This document shows positions 1-11,094 of a stretch of 64,000 bases of DNA, one piece after another. The translations under genes and the position numbers were made by a program. Source of the stretch: Armillaria gallica (taxonomy: Eukaryota; Basidiomycota; Agaricomycetes; Agaricales; Physalacriaceae); assembly GCA_037576215.1 (NCBI GenBank), contig JBANDB010000001.1, forward strand, positions 5,580,001 to 5,644,000, given 5' to 3'. A model generated the notes under the pieces. It did no database searches. It saw only the letters and a list, made by a program, of their open reading frames with translations, and was not told the DNA's origin. The first letter of the stretch is position 1; the number at the start of each line of letters is the position of its first letter.

Positions 1-917
1 AATGGAAAAGCTCCTTCAAATAGATATCCCCGGGAAGGACATCTCGAATCTGCAATAAGGCAACGATCAACCGATGGTCCTCATATGAGAAGATTGAAAG
101 TACAAATCCTTTATACAAGCCCCGTTCCTTCAATGTCTGGACATCCGCGCTAAGCTTGTCGGCTTTCCTGCTCTGCGATACACCCCATGTGCGTATTTCT
201 TCGCATATGCTGTTCGCATGCTTGTCAATATTAGATATGGTATTCTGTCGCGACGTCTCGATGGCACTAGCAAGAGTGTCTGTATTGGTCCTCAATCCAT
301 CTTTGACGTCTGAAATAGCAAAATGCGAGTCGATCGCGGTGCGAATCTGTTAATGAACGGTAAGTGTATCGTAACAAAGTCTCAAGATGCAGTATGTACC
401 AGAAAATCGCCCTTGATCTCGCGCACGCGTTCCTGGTAACCATTGATAGCGTCGTAAACACTCTTTGCCTTCGAGAAGCGCTTGATCCCACGGGACTTGC
501 GTTGGGTGCTGTTCAATTCAGAAATCAAGTCCATCAAGTATCTAAAAGATGCTTTGTTAGCGAGGATTCAGAACCTGTTTGCGCTTACCCACACTTCAAG
601 CTCTGCACAAACATCACGGAAGCGAAGAGCGCTACTTTCTCCGTGTTCTGCAACGGTATTCTGAACCATCTCGATCGTCTTTCCTATATTGTCCGCTAAA
701 TCTAGCAGATCCTCGTTATTCTTGCCAGCTTTCTGCAATCCCAGGTTAACGACGATACAACACGAAGCGGAGGCTTGTCACGTACTTCAATGGTCTCCAG
801 TACCAGTACAGCGCATCCACAAAGGCCTTTGATGTACGGAAACGGGGCCAATTCGCCTGCGGCCACGCCAAGCTTAGCAATATTAATCCAAGTTTCCAGA
901 TTGGATGGTCGAGTCAT
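1..917 (-). CDS. MLKL-like 4-helix N-terminal domain protein, copy 1 (cut by window start)
   Basis: Five prime part of a gene read leftwards from an ATG at 917 and running off the window at position 1. The first exon encodes a start beginning MTRPSNLETW, followed by GELAPFPYIKG and VLETIE. Exon 2 continues AGKNNEDLLDLADS. This pattern matches the N-terminal helical domain that Agaricomycete proteins share with MLKL (mixed-lineage kinase domain-like). Family knowledge: in MLKL the four-helix bundle inserts into or permeabilises membranes. The splice acceptor before exon 3 (c at 542 on the plus strand, AG on the minus) is intact here, unlike in copy 2. The C-terminal kinase-like and membrane parts lie outside the window. 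The segment is a close duplicate of 15781-16701. The ALDH pseudogene lies just upstream on the same strand. Confidence 0.6.
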
Positions 918-1126
918 GGTGGACGGATATTCGTTGTTGATTGCGCTCGAAACAAGGGAGTAGATATGGGCACTTACTTAGGGTGCCGCGGAAGGACGGT
1001 AGTGATAGTAAGAGGACAAGCACCGCACTCACTGGGCGCTTATTTTGTGGAGTTTTGAATTACCACACGGATCACTTCATATAGCTGAGCAAAGCAGTAT
1101 ATACAGCATGGGTGCCAACACGGCGT

Positions 1127-2908
1127 TCATGACGTTAAAGGATACTGACGTGGCGGATGAAACACTACCAAGCGTCTATCAGTAAAGTCCTCGATACTGA
1201 ATCGGCCATATCCCGAAGAACCGCTTTGGAAAATTCAGTGATGAACTTGAGCCGCTATATGTGAGTAAAAAGCTCACCCCAGTCCGATAAGGCCTAGGAA
1301 TGACTCTGCATGAATCGTGGAGCCGTTAATGTTGGCATAACCTGAGTTTTGTGAGGAACCGTCAAGTTAGAGGTGCCCATTAGCTTCACCTGTTCGAATT
1401 CGAGGTGTCAGCTTCTCTGCAGCACCTAAATCCGACGTCCACAGAGATGAAGAAAGCGTCTAATCGGACATATTAGCGAGTTCTATGGCCTCATCGATCG
1501 TGTCAAAGGTCGTAATTGAAAGCTCTATGATACCGGTTAGAAACTGGACATCCATGTGTCGCTAAATCTCCTACCTGGACCAAACGCTTCCCGCTCCCAC
1601 AGCCTAGTGCCGGTTTAACGCCAGTGAACACATGCGGCTGTATCACGGAGCCATCCCTGGTGACATCCCCTACGAGGACCTGCGCTCCCTCTCCGATCGC
1701 CTCGCGGAACATACTCAGTACATTCTCTGCAGAAGGCTGGGAGAACAAAGCGGAGATCTTAGCGGTCGGGTCCGTATATGGATCTCCGGCTTTCAGAGAT
1801 TTGCAGAGCCCGCAGATCTTCTCTATCAGAGCGTCGGATGCACCCCGTTGCACAAGGACTCGGCTGGTGGACATGCACACTTGGCCCGAGTAGATGAGGG
1901 CTCCGGATACGATACCTTTCGCAGCCGCGTCTATATCAGCATCGTCGAGGACCTGTGGAAGAATTTTGAGGGAACGCTGTATAACCTGAAGGTGAACAGT
2001 ATATAACCGACAATTGCAGGCGCCTTTCCGCCAAGCTCAAAGACACAAGGTTTGAGAAATTTTGCTGCTTCGCCCGCGATTATCCTTCCTACACGATCGC
2101 TACCTGTGAACTGCAAGGAATGAGCACGTTAATGCAAAGAAATCCAAGTCCGGCGACTGACATTGATCTTCCGTACAAACGGATGCGCGATGATCTCAGC
2201 GGTCAAAGCAGGTGAGTCCTCCCTCGATACAGAGACTAGATTGAGAACTCCTGCAGGCAATCCGGCCTCTTGGAACAGTTCCGCGACGATGAACTGGCTC
2301 CGCGGACTCAATTCCGATGATTTAAGTACTACGGTGTTTCCACAAAGAATGGGTACGGCGATAGCGCGCAGGTGCGTTCCATGGAGCGATACTAAAGCTA
2401 GGAGAAAAAGGTGCGTAAATATTAGCTGACAGAATATAAACCATTCAAGGACGACTTACATGACACCCATTGCCCTTCTCTGAACGAGGACCTCGGAGCC
2501 TGGAGCCCTGTCCGAGGCTGTCCTTTCATTACCCAGAAGATCGCCAAGTTTTGCTGTATCACGAAGGAATTGTTGCGACGAGCCCCAGTTGTACATACAA
2601 AAATCGACTGGCGTGGCTGTTTCTTCTTTCATGGCCTGCAGGATAAGTTGCTTGTAGCGGTCAGTGGAGAGAATATCGGCAGCCTTGACGAGAACGTCTT
2701 TACGCTGCTGGAGCGGAGAATGCTCCCACGTCTTGAAGGCAGCGTGGGCTGCATCGATAGCTGCAAGACAGTCGGCGCTGGTCGCGGATGTAGCTCTGCC
2801 GACTACGGTGTGCGAGTATGGGTTCACGGCATCGAATGTTTTGTTGTCGCTAGAAGGGACCTTCTGCCCGTTGATGAAGAGTGGGGTGAGTGGAAGAGCT
2901 TCAGACAT
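1127..2908 (-). pseudogene. Aldehyde dehydrogenase pseudogene, copy 1
   Basis: Same seven-exon layout as the intact ALDH at 16912-18707, with at least three lesions. A 14-bp deletion near 2370 breaks the frame just after the motif IAPWNAP. A 1-bp deletion near 1610 breaks the frame before the EAFGP motif. A TAG stop at 1462-1460 replaces the TAC tyrosine codon of copy 2 in MSDYTLSS. The catalytic glutamate region (ELGG) and catalytic cysteine region (SGQVCMS) are still visible. The family oxidises aldehydes to acids with NAD(P) in the cytosol; this copy should not make a full enzyme. It lies in the direct duplication 1-4680 / 15781-20572. Confidence 0.8.
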
Positions 2909-3079
2909 ATGGATGCGGGATTCTGCGATAGTCCGATGAATAATCTTGATAAAACGATTCGGCGGAACATCACATGCATCTCGCTGTTTATTTTTGTAGG
3001 GTCATGAGCGAGGAATGCAACGCTGCAAAGGACTATGAAGGAAGAACATATGGCGAAGATAGGATTACCTGGACCGAGA

Positions 3080-3800
3080 GATTCGCTATTCCCAAGCCTC
3101 ATGCGTCGAATATGACATGGGGCTGTACAGGCGCACCATCACCCAGCGTATCATCGACAAGGACCTGAGCACCCCTTGTGCTTCCTAAATCAGGTCACTG
3201 ACAGTTACCGAATTGGGGAGCGGATATGGTTGAACTTTCTAAAGACTGCGTGTTTGCTTAGTGGAATTGGCGAGTTTATGAGATGAGAGTTCCAGCTAAC
3301 GTCGCGTTGAATGAGATGACTTTCCATCGATGCACAGGCGGAAGAAAGTCGACGAGTACTTGTGTCCCTGAATACCTTGGAATAAGAGAATAAGCAAAGG
3401 GGGTCTTGCTAAATGTAATTAGATTGACTTACGATCGAAGGCGCGTTACCTCCCATTTCGAGAATACAAGTCTGCCAACGGTTTCACCGCCAGTGAACTG
3501 CGGACGTTTACAGATGAAAGAAGATTAAAAACTATCTCCGTCGAAACATTGTCAACGAGTGAACGAGAGTTGCGACGAGCGATGATTCCAGTTGTTAGTC
3601 GAGACGATGAGAAGAAAATTCAGGATGTCGCTCGAAAAAGATTCGTGATAAAAAAATCGACAATCAAAGCCAGCAGTTCAGGGCTGCATCGAACTGAGCA
3701 GCACGGTGTCTCCTTGCGACGGCATGTCCCACGAACGAAAGGAAAAGCTGAACTGGCGTAAGTAAGAAAAGGGCGAGTAGTAGTAATGACAACTTACATG
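3080..3800 (-). pseudogene. Older ALDH relic, copy 1
   Basis: Heavily decayed ALDH pieces read leftwards: traces of an EMGG-type active-site segment near 3430-3480 and of a segment resembling QVLVGDMLGDG near 3080-3170. They are separated by sequence with stops. The corresponding region at 19290-20010 holds the same pieces in better condition, so this relic pre-dates the segmental duplication. No coding potential remains. Confidence 0.55.
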
Positions 3801-3867
3801 GCATTGATGTTTAACATGCAGGCGAGCCTGAGATAATGTTTGATGGCTCTTTTTTCATGGCCGGTGT

Positions 3868-4314
3868 TACTGTACTATTTCGACCGGTAATTCACATAAC
3901 GCGTAACAGTCGCCTGTGAAGTGAATCTCCCGGTATATCGTAACGCATAACAATGGATAATGAAGTTGCTAGCCTACAGGTATCAAAACACGATTTTTTT
4001 GCAAGTCTAAACCACTTTTTCGGCGCTAGTACATTACCGTGGTGTTTTTACGCGTGATCCCACTGCCACATGTCAGCACTGTATAACTTTGATGGCTTAT
4101 GAACAGACTATTTCCCCCGCGGGCCGCAACGCATTGTACAACTCGGGGAAATTATTTTCATAATCTTATCTGATGTGGTAGTGGCGCTTGCTCGGGTCTT
4201 GTGAAGCTAATTTCCTAAGCATAACGCGTAACATGGGGCCCTGAACCTCTAGTCAATTGACCATATACCATAACGCGTAACAGCCCGTGAAGCTACGGTC
4301 GAAATAGTACAGTA
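3868..4314. mobile_element. 447-bp MITE with 19-bp perfect terminal inverted repeats
   Basis: The left end reads TACTGTACTATTTCGACCG (3868-3886) and the right end (4296-4314) is its exact reverse complement. If the outer TA is the target duplication, the inverted repeats are 17 bp, a layout like Tc1/mariner-type MITEs. Inside, the word TAACGCGTAACA occurs as subterminal direct repeats near both ends (around 3897-3908 and 4271-4282), with degenerate versions between. There is no ORF. The element is absent from the paralogous site at about 20117, so it inserted after the segmental duplication; a short stretch of the ancestral target differs between the copies. Confidence 0.85.
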
Positions 4315-4680
4315 TTCTGATCCGCTGATTCAGAACGCATCGGTGACTTTCTCCTAGTATTCCGGGATCTGAAGCATTTGGAAACCTGAACATAGACGTC
4401 CTTGTAGTAGCAGGCCGCTAGATTCAAAAAGCCAGATTTGATTGCATCCTACCGTCGATGACGGTACTAAGGGAGTTGCGCTGGGTTGAATATCGTCTTA
4501 AACCAAGAATGCTGAATGCTGAACGCTGAACACTGAGTACTGGTACTGAGTCTTGAAGCTATCTCCGTTTGTCAGTTGTCGCAGCCTCTTCCTTCTTAAC
4601 CGTTCTGCTATCATCGTATACGTGAACTAATAAGGGGAATGGTGGCACGGAAGCAAACAATGATCAATTGAAATTGCGGC

Positions 4681-5620
4681 CTTCGGTCCCTGCCCTCTCG
4701 CTTATTCTTTCTCATTATTTTTGCCCATTTTTATGACTTTATGGTTTGTTTATGGTATGCTTTATTTCTCTTCTATACTGATGCATTTGTTTCAGGTCTT
4801 TTCGGCGTATCTGGAGGCCGCAAGAGCCCCAGACAACAGCCATAATAAATCATCCTCTACTCGCGCGCAAGCCTTCACGCGAGGCAGCACTCTGTATGAT
4901 GACCACACGAGCCACCTCTGCGACTGCCATCGACTAGGATGACGACGACGGTGCTCCGTCAGACATTTCCCCTCCAAGCGGTGCCATCTCCCCCATGATG
5001 CCCCATCCCCTACCCGGCATCCTCCGCAGCGACATCGGGGCCAATCGCCTGCGCCCAGCGAATCCGCGCAACCCAATGGCCACGGATGCCGTCGAGCATC
5101 CAATATCGGGTGCCATCTGCAAGTACAGGACGTGGCGCAAGCGAGCGTTTAACGGGGTCGATGACGACGACGATGGGAAACAAGGAGACGGACAAAGGAT
5201 GATGGAGGTGTAGGGTGGAACGTGGAGCAAGGCTGTGACATATGGAGGAGGAAGGTGGGATGCGCAATGGGGGGAAGAGTATGAGTGGGAGGGCGGTGAA
5301 GATTGGCACACCGACGTCCAACAAGACGACGGCATGAATCCAACATCGGCCTCTACCGCGCCCTTCAGCGCCAGAACGCCTTCCTCCTTCGTGCGTCCCC
5401 CATTATCGACGGGGGATCACGGCTATCGGGCCCTTTCCCTCCCCAAGCGTCGTCATCACCGGCGACGACAATGACGACGCCTAGGCCCCATTCCTGCCTC
5501 ATTTTGCACCCTCCACCGACCGTACGACCACTGTCGAACCTACACCCATGTTTTGATAGCGGGGAATTCAATGGTGGTCTGCGTTTCCCCTTTCAAGCTC
5601 GCTGTGACGCTCTAAGGCGC
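4681..5620. other. No gene recognised
   Basis: Unrelated to the matching position after copy 2. A T-rich stretch at 4700-4790 is followed by GC-rich sequence with GAC/GACG runs (about 4940-5200). Several frames are open on both strands, but the translations are low-complexity (Pro, Ser, Arg, His) and match no family known to me. It may include the missing 5' part of the NmrA-like pseudogene in unrecognisable form. Confidence 0.4.
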
Positions 5621-5629
5621 CGATCCCTA

Positions 5630-6690
5630 TCTCTCCCATTGAAAACAGTCTCTGGGATTCTGATCTATCATTATTGATGGCACAGGCGGCAGTAGTCGAC
5701 GTTGTCTTTGCTACTGTGTGTATTGCACTCACACTCGCGACGTTAGAAGACTGACAAGCCCACAGGCAGATTGTGACGACCTTCCGGCAGCCCAGGCGAT
5801 TCTGCAAGGCGCAAAAGACCGCTACGAGAAGACAGGTAAGGCCCCCATCCTCATCCACACCGTGAGCTCAGCTTGTTGAATACCCTAACAACACTGAACT
5901 CATGGATAGTCTGGCACTGGTGAAGTTAGCGACAACGCTCAAGGGCTGCATAGCGCCGATGTCGTCTACTCAGACCTCGATGTTCCTCTTTTTGAGACCC
6001 TCCCCAAGTCGGTCTCGCCGAAAAGTCGACCTCGCCGTTACCGCCGCAGACAACGAAGGTTTGTTAGCTTGTTTGTCGTGTCTCTATCTTGTCTAATCAT
6101 CACCCAGCTTATATGAAAACATACATTCTCCCTTACTATCTACGGAGTATCCGCAAGTATCATGCACAGACACGGCGATTAACGTTCGCCCGTTAGTCAA
6201 GTCCGGGTCCTCGTTGAGGCGAGCATTGCTAGGAAACAAGGCGGTGTAGTCGGTGAGGGCAAGAATCATTGGCCAAATATTGACGTGAATGAAAGTATGT
6301 CTTTTTTCTTTATCTCTCGCGTCTTATTCACGACGCCTGCAGTGGCCGACCTGCACTTGATCATCTTCAATCTCGCCCTCTCGCCATCTTCTGCACCTGC
6401 CAAATTCCAGCATGGTCGATCCGGCATTTACTTTACTATCAGTGAAGAGCACCAGTTGTATGATGTTTCCAAGGCCGTAGCCGTGGGTCTTGTTTGCCGA
6501 GGTATCGGATCTCCCGAGTCCACACCTTTCAGCAAGACGGAACCGGAACCTTTACTATATGCTTTTGGCACCAACTCATCACTCGACTATGAGAAAAGCA
6601 GAGGCAAAGCCCTGGGATGGAAAACGACCAAAGGGATGACCTTCGTCAAATTTGATACCGATTGTCAACTAAGAATTGAGTACTATTCTG
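5630..6690 (+). pseudogene. NmrA-like / NAD(P)-binding epimerase-like pseudogene
   Basis: Spliced by eye, exons give VVFATADCDDLPAAQAILQG, then KAPILIHTSGTG, DVVYSDLDVPL, AYMKTYI, GEGKNHWPNIDV and a long exon from about 6345 with FGTNSSLDYEKSRGKALGW. This is the order expected for fungal atypical short-chain dehydrogenases of the NmrA type. Introns of about 50 nt fit at 5719-5766, 5837-5908 and 6059-6107. The N-terminal Rossmann glycine motif is not found upstream, and a stop and frame change lie near 6150-6190, so I read it as a truncated, broken gene. Its last exon runs almost directly into the polyketide synthase relic. Confidence 0.6.
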
Positions 6691-6734
6691 AAATGTGTAT
6701 TCGTACCGTCTGCAATATCTTACCCAAATAAATC

Positions 6735-7290
6735 CAGGGTTTGCTACGTATATGCGATGGTCGAGTACTCTTGGATGAGGCTACGGCGCAGGTCCAAGCA
6801 GGGCCATCATCATCAAGTCCTGATTTGGTTAATACGAAGTCCATGTTCGCGTCTGTTCTTGGGTTGGTTGAGTCGGATATCCAAGACGACACCGAGTTAG
6901 AGACTATCGAGCTCGACTCCCTGACCGCTATCGAAGCTCTTCACACTATTCAGACGAAATACGAACTCCCGTCCAACCTCTTCGAACTACACACTACGGC
7001 GAAGGCGGTTAACCAGTATATCTCTCTCAAGGGGCCAGGAAAGTCGCCGAAGCCAGTTGAAGAGATGGCAATGGATCTTTATAAGGACGAGAGTCTTTCT
7101 GATCTTACTTCCGAGCAGGTCTAGTCTGTGGTCCGGGTTCTGCGACTCGACGAGGTGCCTATATCTGTGCAAAAGTCTTCTAGCAGGAGCAGGATCCCCG
7201 CCCTTCCTCTTCCATGATGGCAGCGGAGCAGTGAATTATCTTGGTTGCATGGATGTTGGCGGTGAACTCTGGGGACTTCACAACCAAAGT
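6735..7290 (+). pseudogene. Polyketide synthase C-terminal relic (ACP plus start of thioesterase)
   Basis: An open frame at 6741-7124 contains an acyl-carrier-protein domain: [15 protein letters not shown], then [10 protein letters not shown] with the serine that would carry phosphopantetheine, then [15 protein letters not shown]. After a TAG at 7122-7124 the text continues as VVRVLRLDEVP. A frame change near 7190 is followed by FLFHDGSGAVNYLG and ELWGLHN, the start of a PKS-type thioesterase. The ketosynthase, acyltransferase and dehydratase regions and the rest of the thioesterase are absent. This is the tail of a lost fungal iterative (probably non-reducing) PKS gene, not a working enzyme. 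Confidence 0.65.
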
Positions 7291-7299
7291 GAGATCCCT

Positions 7300-7673
7300 C
7301 CGGTATATTTGTATCTTGCTTTCTGATTGTCCGTAATAGATTACGCAACAAGCAACCCATGGTGGTCTGTAAAGGCCATGCCGTCTGCTAAGTGCTTACG
7401 CTGACGGACTCTTCAGGCCAAATTACGCTAGAATCGATCTCGTGTAATAAATTTTATTTTTCGGGCCCCCTTGCGCAGGCCGCGAATATAAGGTCGAAAT
7501 GGTAGCAGGGCTCAACACAGGGGCTTCTACCAATTGCTGCAACAATATGGAGGGATTTCCTGCCATGAGCTGATTTGGATTCGAAAATCATTTCCCGCTC
7601 TCACCACTTCCCGGAGGCGCTGTAAGTTGAATGGCGGACCTGACCTTCAGATTCCTGGTACGGGACAACAATC
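7300..7673. other. Intergenic, nothing recognised
   Basis: AT-rich in part (7430-7470). No gene, tRNA or repeat identified. It lies downstream of both the PKS relic and the caspase-like gene. Confidence 0.4.
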
Positions 7674-8760
7674 CTAAACACGCAGCTTCAATGAGCACCC
7701 ATGAAAGGAAAAGAGACACTGCTGGTGTCGTACCGTATACCAAAGTCGCTGGTTCCTATGATCTCCGACGACCCACGGGAACTGATCAAAATCGTTTTCA
7801 GGGAGATCGCCGATAAGGCCTATATAAGTCGGTAAAGGGTCCTTCAACTGATCAATCTTCTGGAGTTCATCAAGAAGTGCCCTAGTGAAAACCCCGTAGT
7901 GCCTCAAGTCGCCTTGCCCTTCATCTTCAGGCGCAACTTCGAAGGCATCACCTGCTGCCAGGAGTACATGGGTTCCTTTAGACTGGGCCTGCCAATTCCC
8001 CTCTTTTACCGACTGATACCGATGGGAACCATTGGCAGTCGTGAGATGTGCCAATCTGGTATTAGCGGCAGTAAACATAGCTTCAATGGCAACATGGGCT
8101 GCGAGTCCATCTAGATCCTTGGCCTGGCGCGCCAATGCCATCGATCTACCAGCGTTGGTCGCACCTAAGGCATGGCAGCAGTCCAGAATGACGGTAATGT
8201 GATGCCCTTTAGTACGACAGATTTCAGCAAGAATGGTGGACAGCTCTCGATCGCTGATGTCAGGGATTCCATTCGCAGGGTCACGATCCGCAGGACACAG
8301 CGCCTCAATGATTCCTGCCCGCTCGGAGTAATAGTCTTCACACCTGTAAGACGCACCATGTCCGGAGAATAAAATAAGGATATTGTCATCTTTCGTTATG
8401 TCGACATTCGTAGAGACACCAAGAAGTGTATCGACGATGTTGGCTCGGGTAGCGAGAATGTGGGCTGCGCCGAGCGTGTAATCGAGTGATTCGGAATTGG
8501 CACTGAGGAGGAGCTTGATATGATTCTCTTCGACGCCCAGGTTTTCTATCAAGTATCGGGAAACGCTGATAGCATCGGACACGCACCCACGCAGCTGCGT
8601 CTCATGTGCATAGTTATCAATACCGATGACGACCGCCCAAAATTTGCTGCCGTCCACGAGGTGGGGCTAAAGTTCAGAATATTGATCGTGAGTTATACAG
8701 TATCTATCACGGACGTAGGTATGTGCTCACGCTCACATTGCCATGGTTCGAGGATGTCAT
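7674..8760 (-). CDS. Caspase-like cysteine peptidase (C14, metacaspase type)
   Basis: Two exons fit: a 30-nt first exon (8760-8731, encoding MTSSNHGNVS), a 64-nt intron (8730-8667) and a long exon 8666-7674. The apparent start further in (8657) is a GTG, so the upstream ATG is preferred. The product is about 340 aa. It shows FWAVVIGIDNY, the first strand of the p20 fold, the catalytic histidine in LFSGHGA and the catalytic cysteine in VILDCCHALG. Family knowledge: fungal caspase-like peptidases cleave after Arg/Lys (metacaspases) and take part in stress and death responses; many Agaricomycetes have large sets. The C-terminal end after about residue 315 looks shortened compared with relatives, so a further exon may be missed. 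Neighbours are decayed. Confidence 0.8.
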
Positions 8761-9395
8761 GTTGAAAGGGGATTCTTAAACAGGATTTGGCCAGATCATT
8801 TGGCGGTCCAAGTCAAGTCTAAGTTACTACGTATTATGCCGAACTGGCACCGGGTGTCTGTGGCGTTGGAACGTGCTATCCAGCTTCGCTGCCCTGCAAT
8901 GATTTTAGTTTGCGCTGTAGCTACATGTGTCATCGGCACCTTGGATTTCCTAGCATTGTGCCTCGACGCTGCATTTCCTTCATGTACACCAAACCTCAGT
9001 GCACTGAGGAGACATTGTCTCACATAGACTTCATATGGTTTCGGTTGTGTCGGTGTTGTGACGCTGGCATGATGACATTCATTGAGGTAGCACCTTATGC
9101 ATTTGGGTCACGTTGACCTTGCACCGCCGAGATCGCTTTTTCGGAGATGTGCATCTTGAAATGCAAGATTGCTCTGAGCTAAATGTGTGCAGCATATTCT
9201 CGGTATATTTGCGATGGTCCCTGGTTATGTACCTCCCGCTTCGAGGGAACATTGTACAGACATTGGCCTCTTTGAATGTCTATTTATTGCGAGCGCAGCG
9301 AGTAGAAGAGCTCGGTTGCCGACAATATCGTCACGTGCGACACCCATTCCGCATTCTTTTTTGAGCAACGAGAAATGAAACTTCTTTTGCGTTAC
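8761..9395. other. Intergenic, nothing recognised
   Basis: Upstream flank of the caspase-like gene. Short ORFs on both strands give no recognisable protein. No clear promoter element beyond general base composition. Confidence 0.35.
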
Positions 9396-9475
9396 CAGCC
9401 ATGTCAGGCTGTGGGCCGGGCCGTTCATTATTTGGACCTTGTGCCGCTAACACCAACACACCAACACTATCCTGG
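9396..9475 (+). repeat. Short repeat shared with the 3' end of the LINE remnant at 51.0 kb
   Basis: About 75-80 bp (from CCATGTCAGGCTGTGG onward through CTTGTGCCGCTAACACC) is closely similar to the reverse complement of roughly 51025-51110, which lies in the terminal part of the degenerate LINE. Probably a solo fragment of the same retroelement. Confidence 0.45.
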
Positions 9476-11094
9476 ATTGATGATCTTGAGAAGTCTTCAG
9501 ACCTTCCAAGACGCTTCACCCTCACGCGATTCCAGCAGCGGCGCGATACCTTGTTTTGTGCCCTCCTGAGTAGTACGCAAACTTACTTTTCTCACGTCGA
9601 TGTGGGGACCTGGAATCGAGCGCTTCCGTTGACCGTTCAACACGCTGATAATTTTGGGAACTTCGATGCCTCGTGCACTAGACTCGGACCAGTCTGCCTA
9701 CCAGAGAAGTTGCCGGCAGGCGGGAAACTATGTAGGCATTTCTCTCTAGTCGACAACTCCATCCTCAATACGGCAGATTGGTCCCAGTTCATGCCTTCAC
9801 AGAGCAAGCGTTGAACTTTGCCATCATTATCCCCCGCCGTTTTCCCCTTGCTCCCACTCGTCTTCCGTTCGCCAGCTTCATCATGGTCCAGTTAACTACC
9901 GACGGCTTGGTCTCCAAATGTTACAACTGCATCGGTGGAAAGGTCATCTCTGGAGGAACTAGCAAGCCTCAGGTCTAGCGTGGTACGTACCCCTAGCTCT
10001 GAAAGCAGGTTCCTCATTAATAGCCTTTTACAGTCCTTCCCAGTGGTCTTTCTCGCCACTCGTCACGGTGTCGCGCACCACTACAACATCCTGTAATGTT
10101 GATGAAACCAAGAGACCGGAAGCCATGACGACGACATAGCACCTTCTGGCACAAGCAACCTTTCAGTTCATTGTGTATCTACGAGCTCCAGCATGATTAA
10201 ACAAGTATACAGTGCATTGCTTAGTGCCTAATAACTTCCTCTTCTCTTATCATTTGAAGTCGTTCAGCACGTCCTAAGCACTTTCGGCAAGTCGCTTCAT
10301 GGGACGTACCGAGGACGATGATGAAGACACGACCCTCAAACCATGTTGAGGTGCTCGGCCATTCTCCCAAGTGAGCTGGGATACCAACTGGATGAGGAGC
10401 TTGCATGGGGTATGATTGCGTTCGAGGTATGTCGTCGAGTCTGTGCATCGCCGTCTTTTGCTGATCACGCTGTGCAAAGGATCGTCGAGACCATGATGGA
10501 ACTCATGGGCCTGACGGAAGGTGTATGGCGTTGACTCCATCCCTTTCTGACCTCGTGCCCTACAGCTATTATATGGATACACGGTGTTCTCATGGCATCA
10601 ATCGTTTCTGAGGGACAGTCGACCTTCAAGATATAAAAGGCTGAGCACTGCTAGTACTGAGTAAGTAAGGAAGTCCTGGATGTAGTGTAGGACGTCGTGT
10701 CTCAGGAGGATTTGAATGGACTTTGCATATATGGTACGCCGTTTCTTTCCCTGGTTCTTCTCGCACTGAAGTTCTTCTTTCTGTTCTAGCACATCGTCGT
10801 CTGTCTAAAGGTACGTCCTAGGGAGAGGCCGAGTCTTTGAGGCTCGTGACTTTTTTGGCACCGCAGCCAGCTTCAGTTTCACTTCAACGAGAGACTATGT
10901 TCACGAATGGGAAAATCTACTGTCCAGTTCGAGCACCCGCATATACCTTCGTAACGGGGAGATTACAATCGTTGCTGGTGGCGGGCGTGCAGACTTTTCC
11001 CAACCTTTCAGAACAAGTTTTTATTCTCTCATTCCATACTCGCTAGTATTACTTTTTGAACGCTAGTAGTATCGCTAATATAATCCTCCTGTAC
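9476..11094. other. Mostly unassigned; one possible small two-exon ORF at 9883-10098
   Basis: An ATG at 9883 opens a frame starting MVQLTTDGLVSK with CYNCIGGKVISGG. If a GTCTAG...TTTACAG intron (about 9974-10033) is removed the frame ends at 10096-10098, for a peptide of about 50 residues. I do not recognise it and it may be chance. The rest of the stretch holds only short, low-information ORFs, such as 10343-10534. Confidence 0.2.

Larger units (their letters stand above)
1..4680. repeat. Direct segmental duplication, copy 1 (pairs with 15781-20572)
   Basis: The first base aligns with 15781, and similarity continues at high level through the MLKL-like 5' part, ALDH and ALDH relic up to the word TGAAATTGCGGC at 4669-4680. 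Copy 1 carries the MITE; copy 2 carries a roughly 390-bp extra block (18812-19205). The left limit is the window edge, so the duplication may be longer. Confidence 0.9.

Noticed and set aside
4934..5677. Overlapping ORFs on both strands near 5 kb
   Set aside because: Low-complexity, Pro/Ser/Arg-rich translations typical of GC-rich non-coding DNA; no family match by eye.
7440..7520. Sequence resembling the MITE end (AGGTCGAAATGGTAGCAGG)
   Set aside because: Several mismatches and no paired inverted end nearby.
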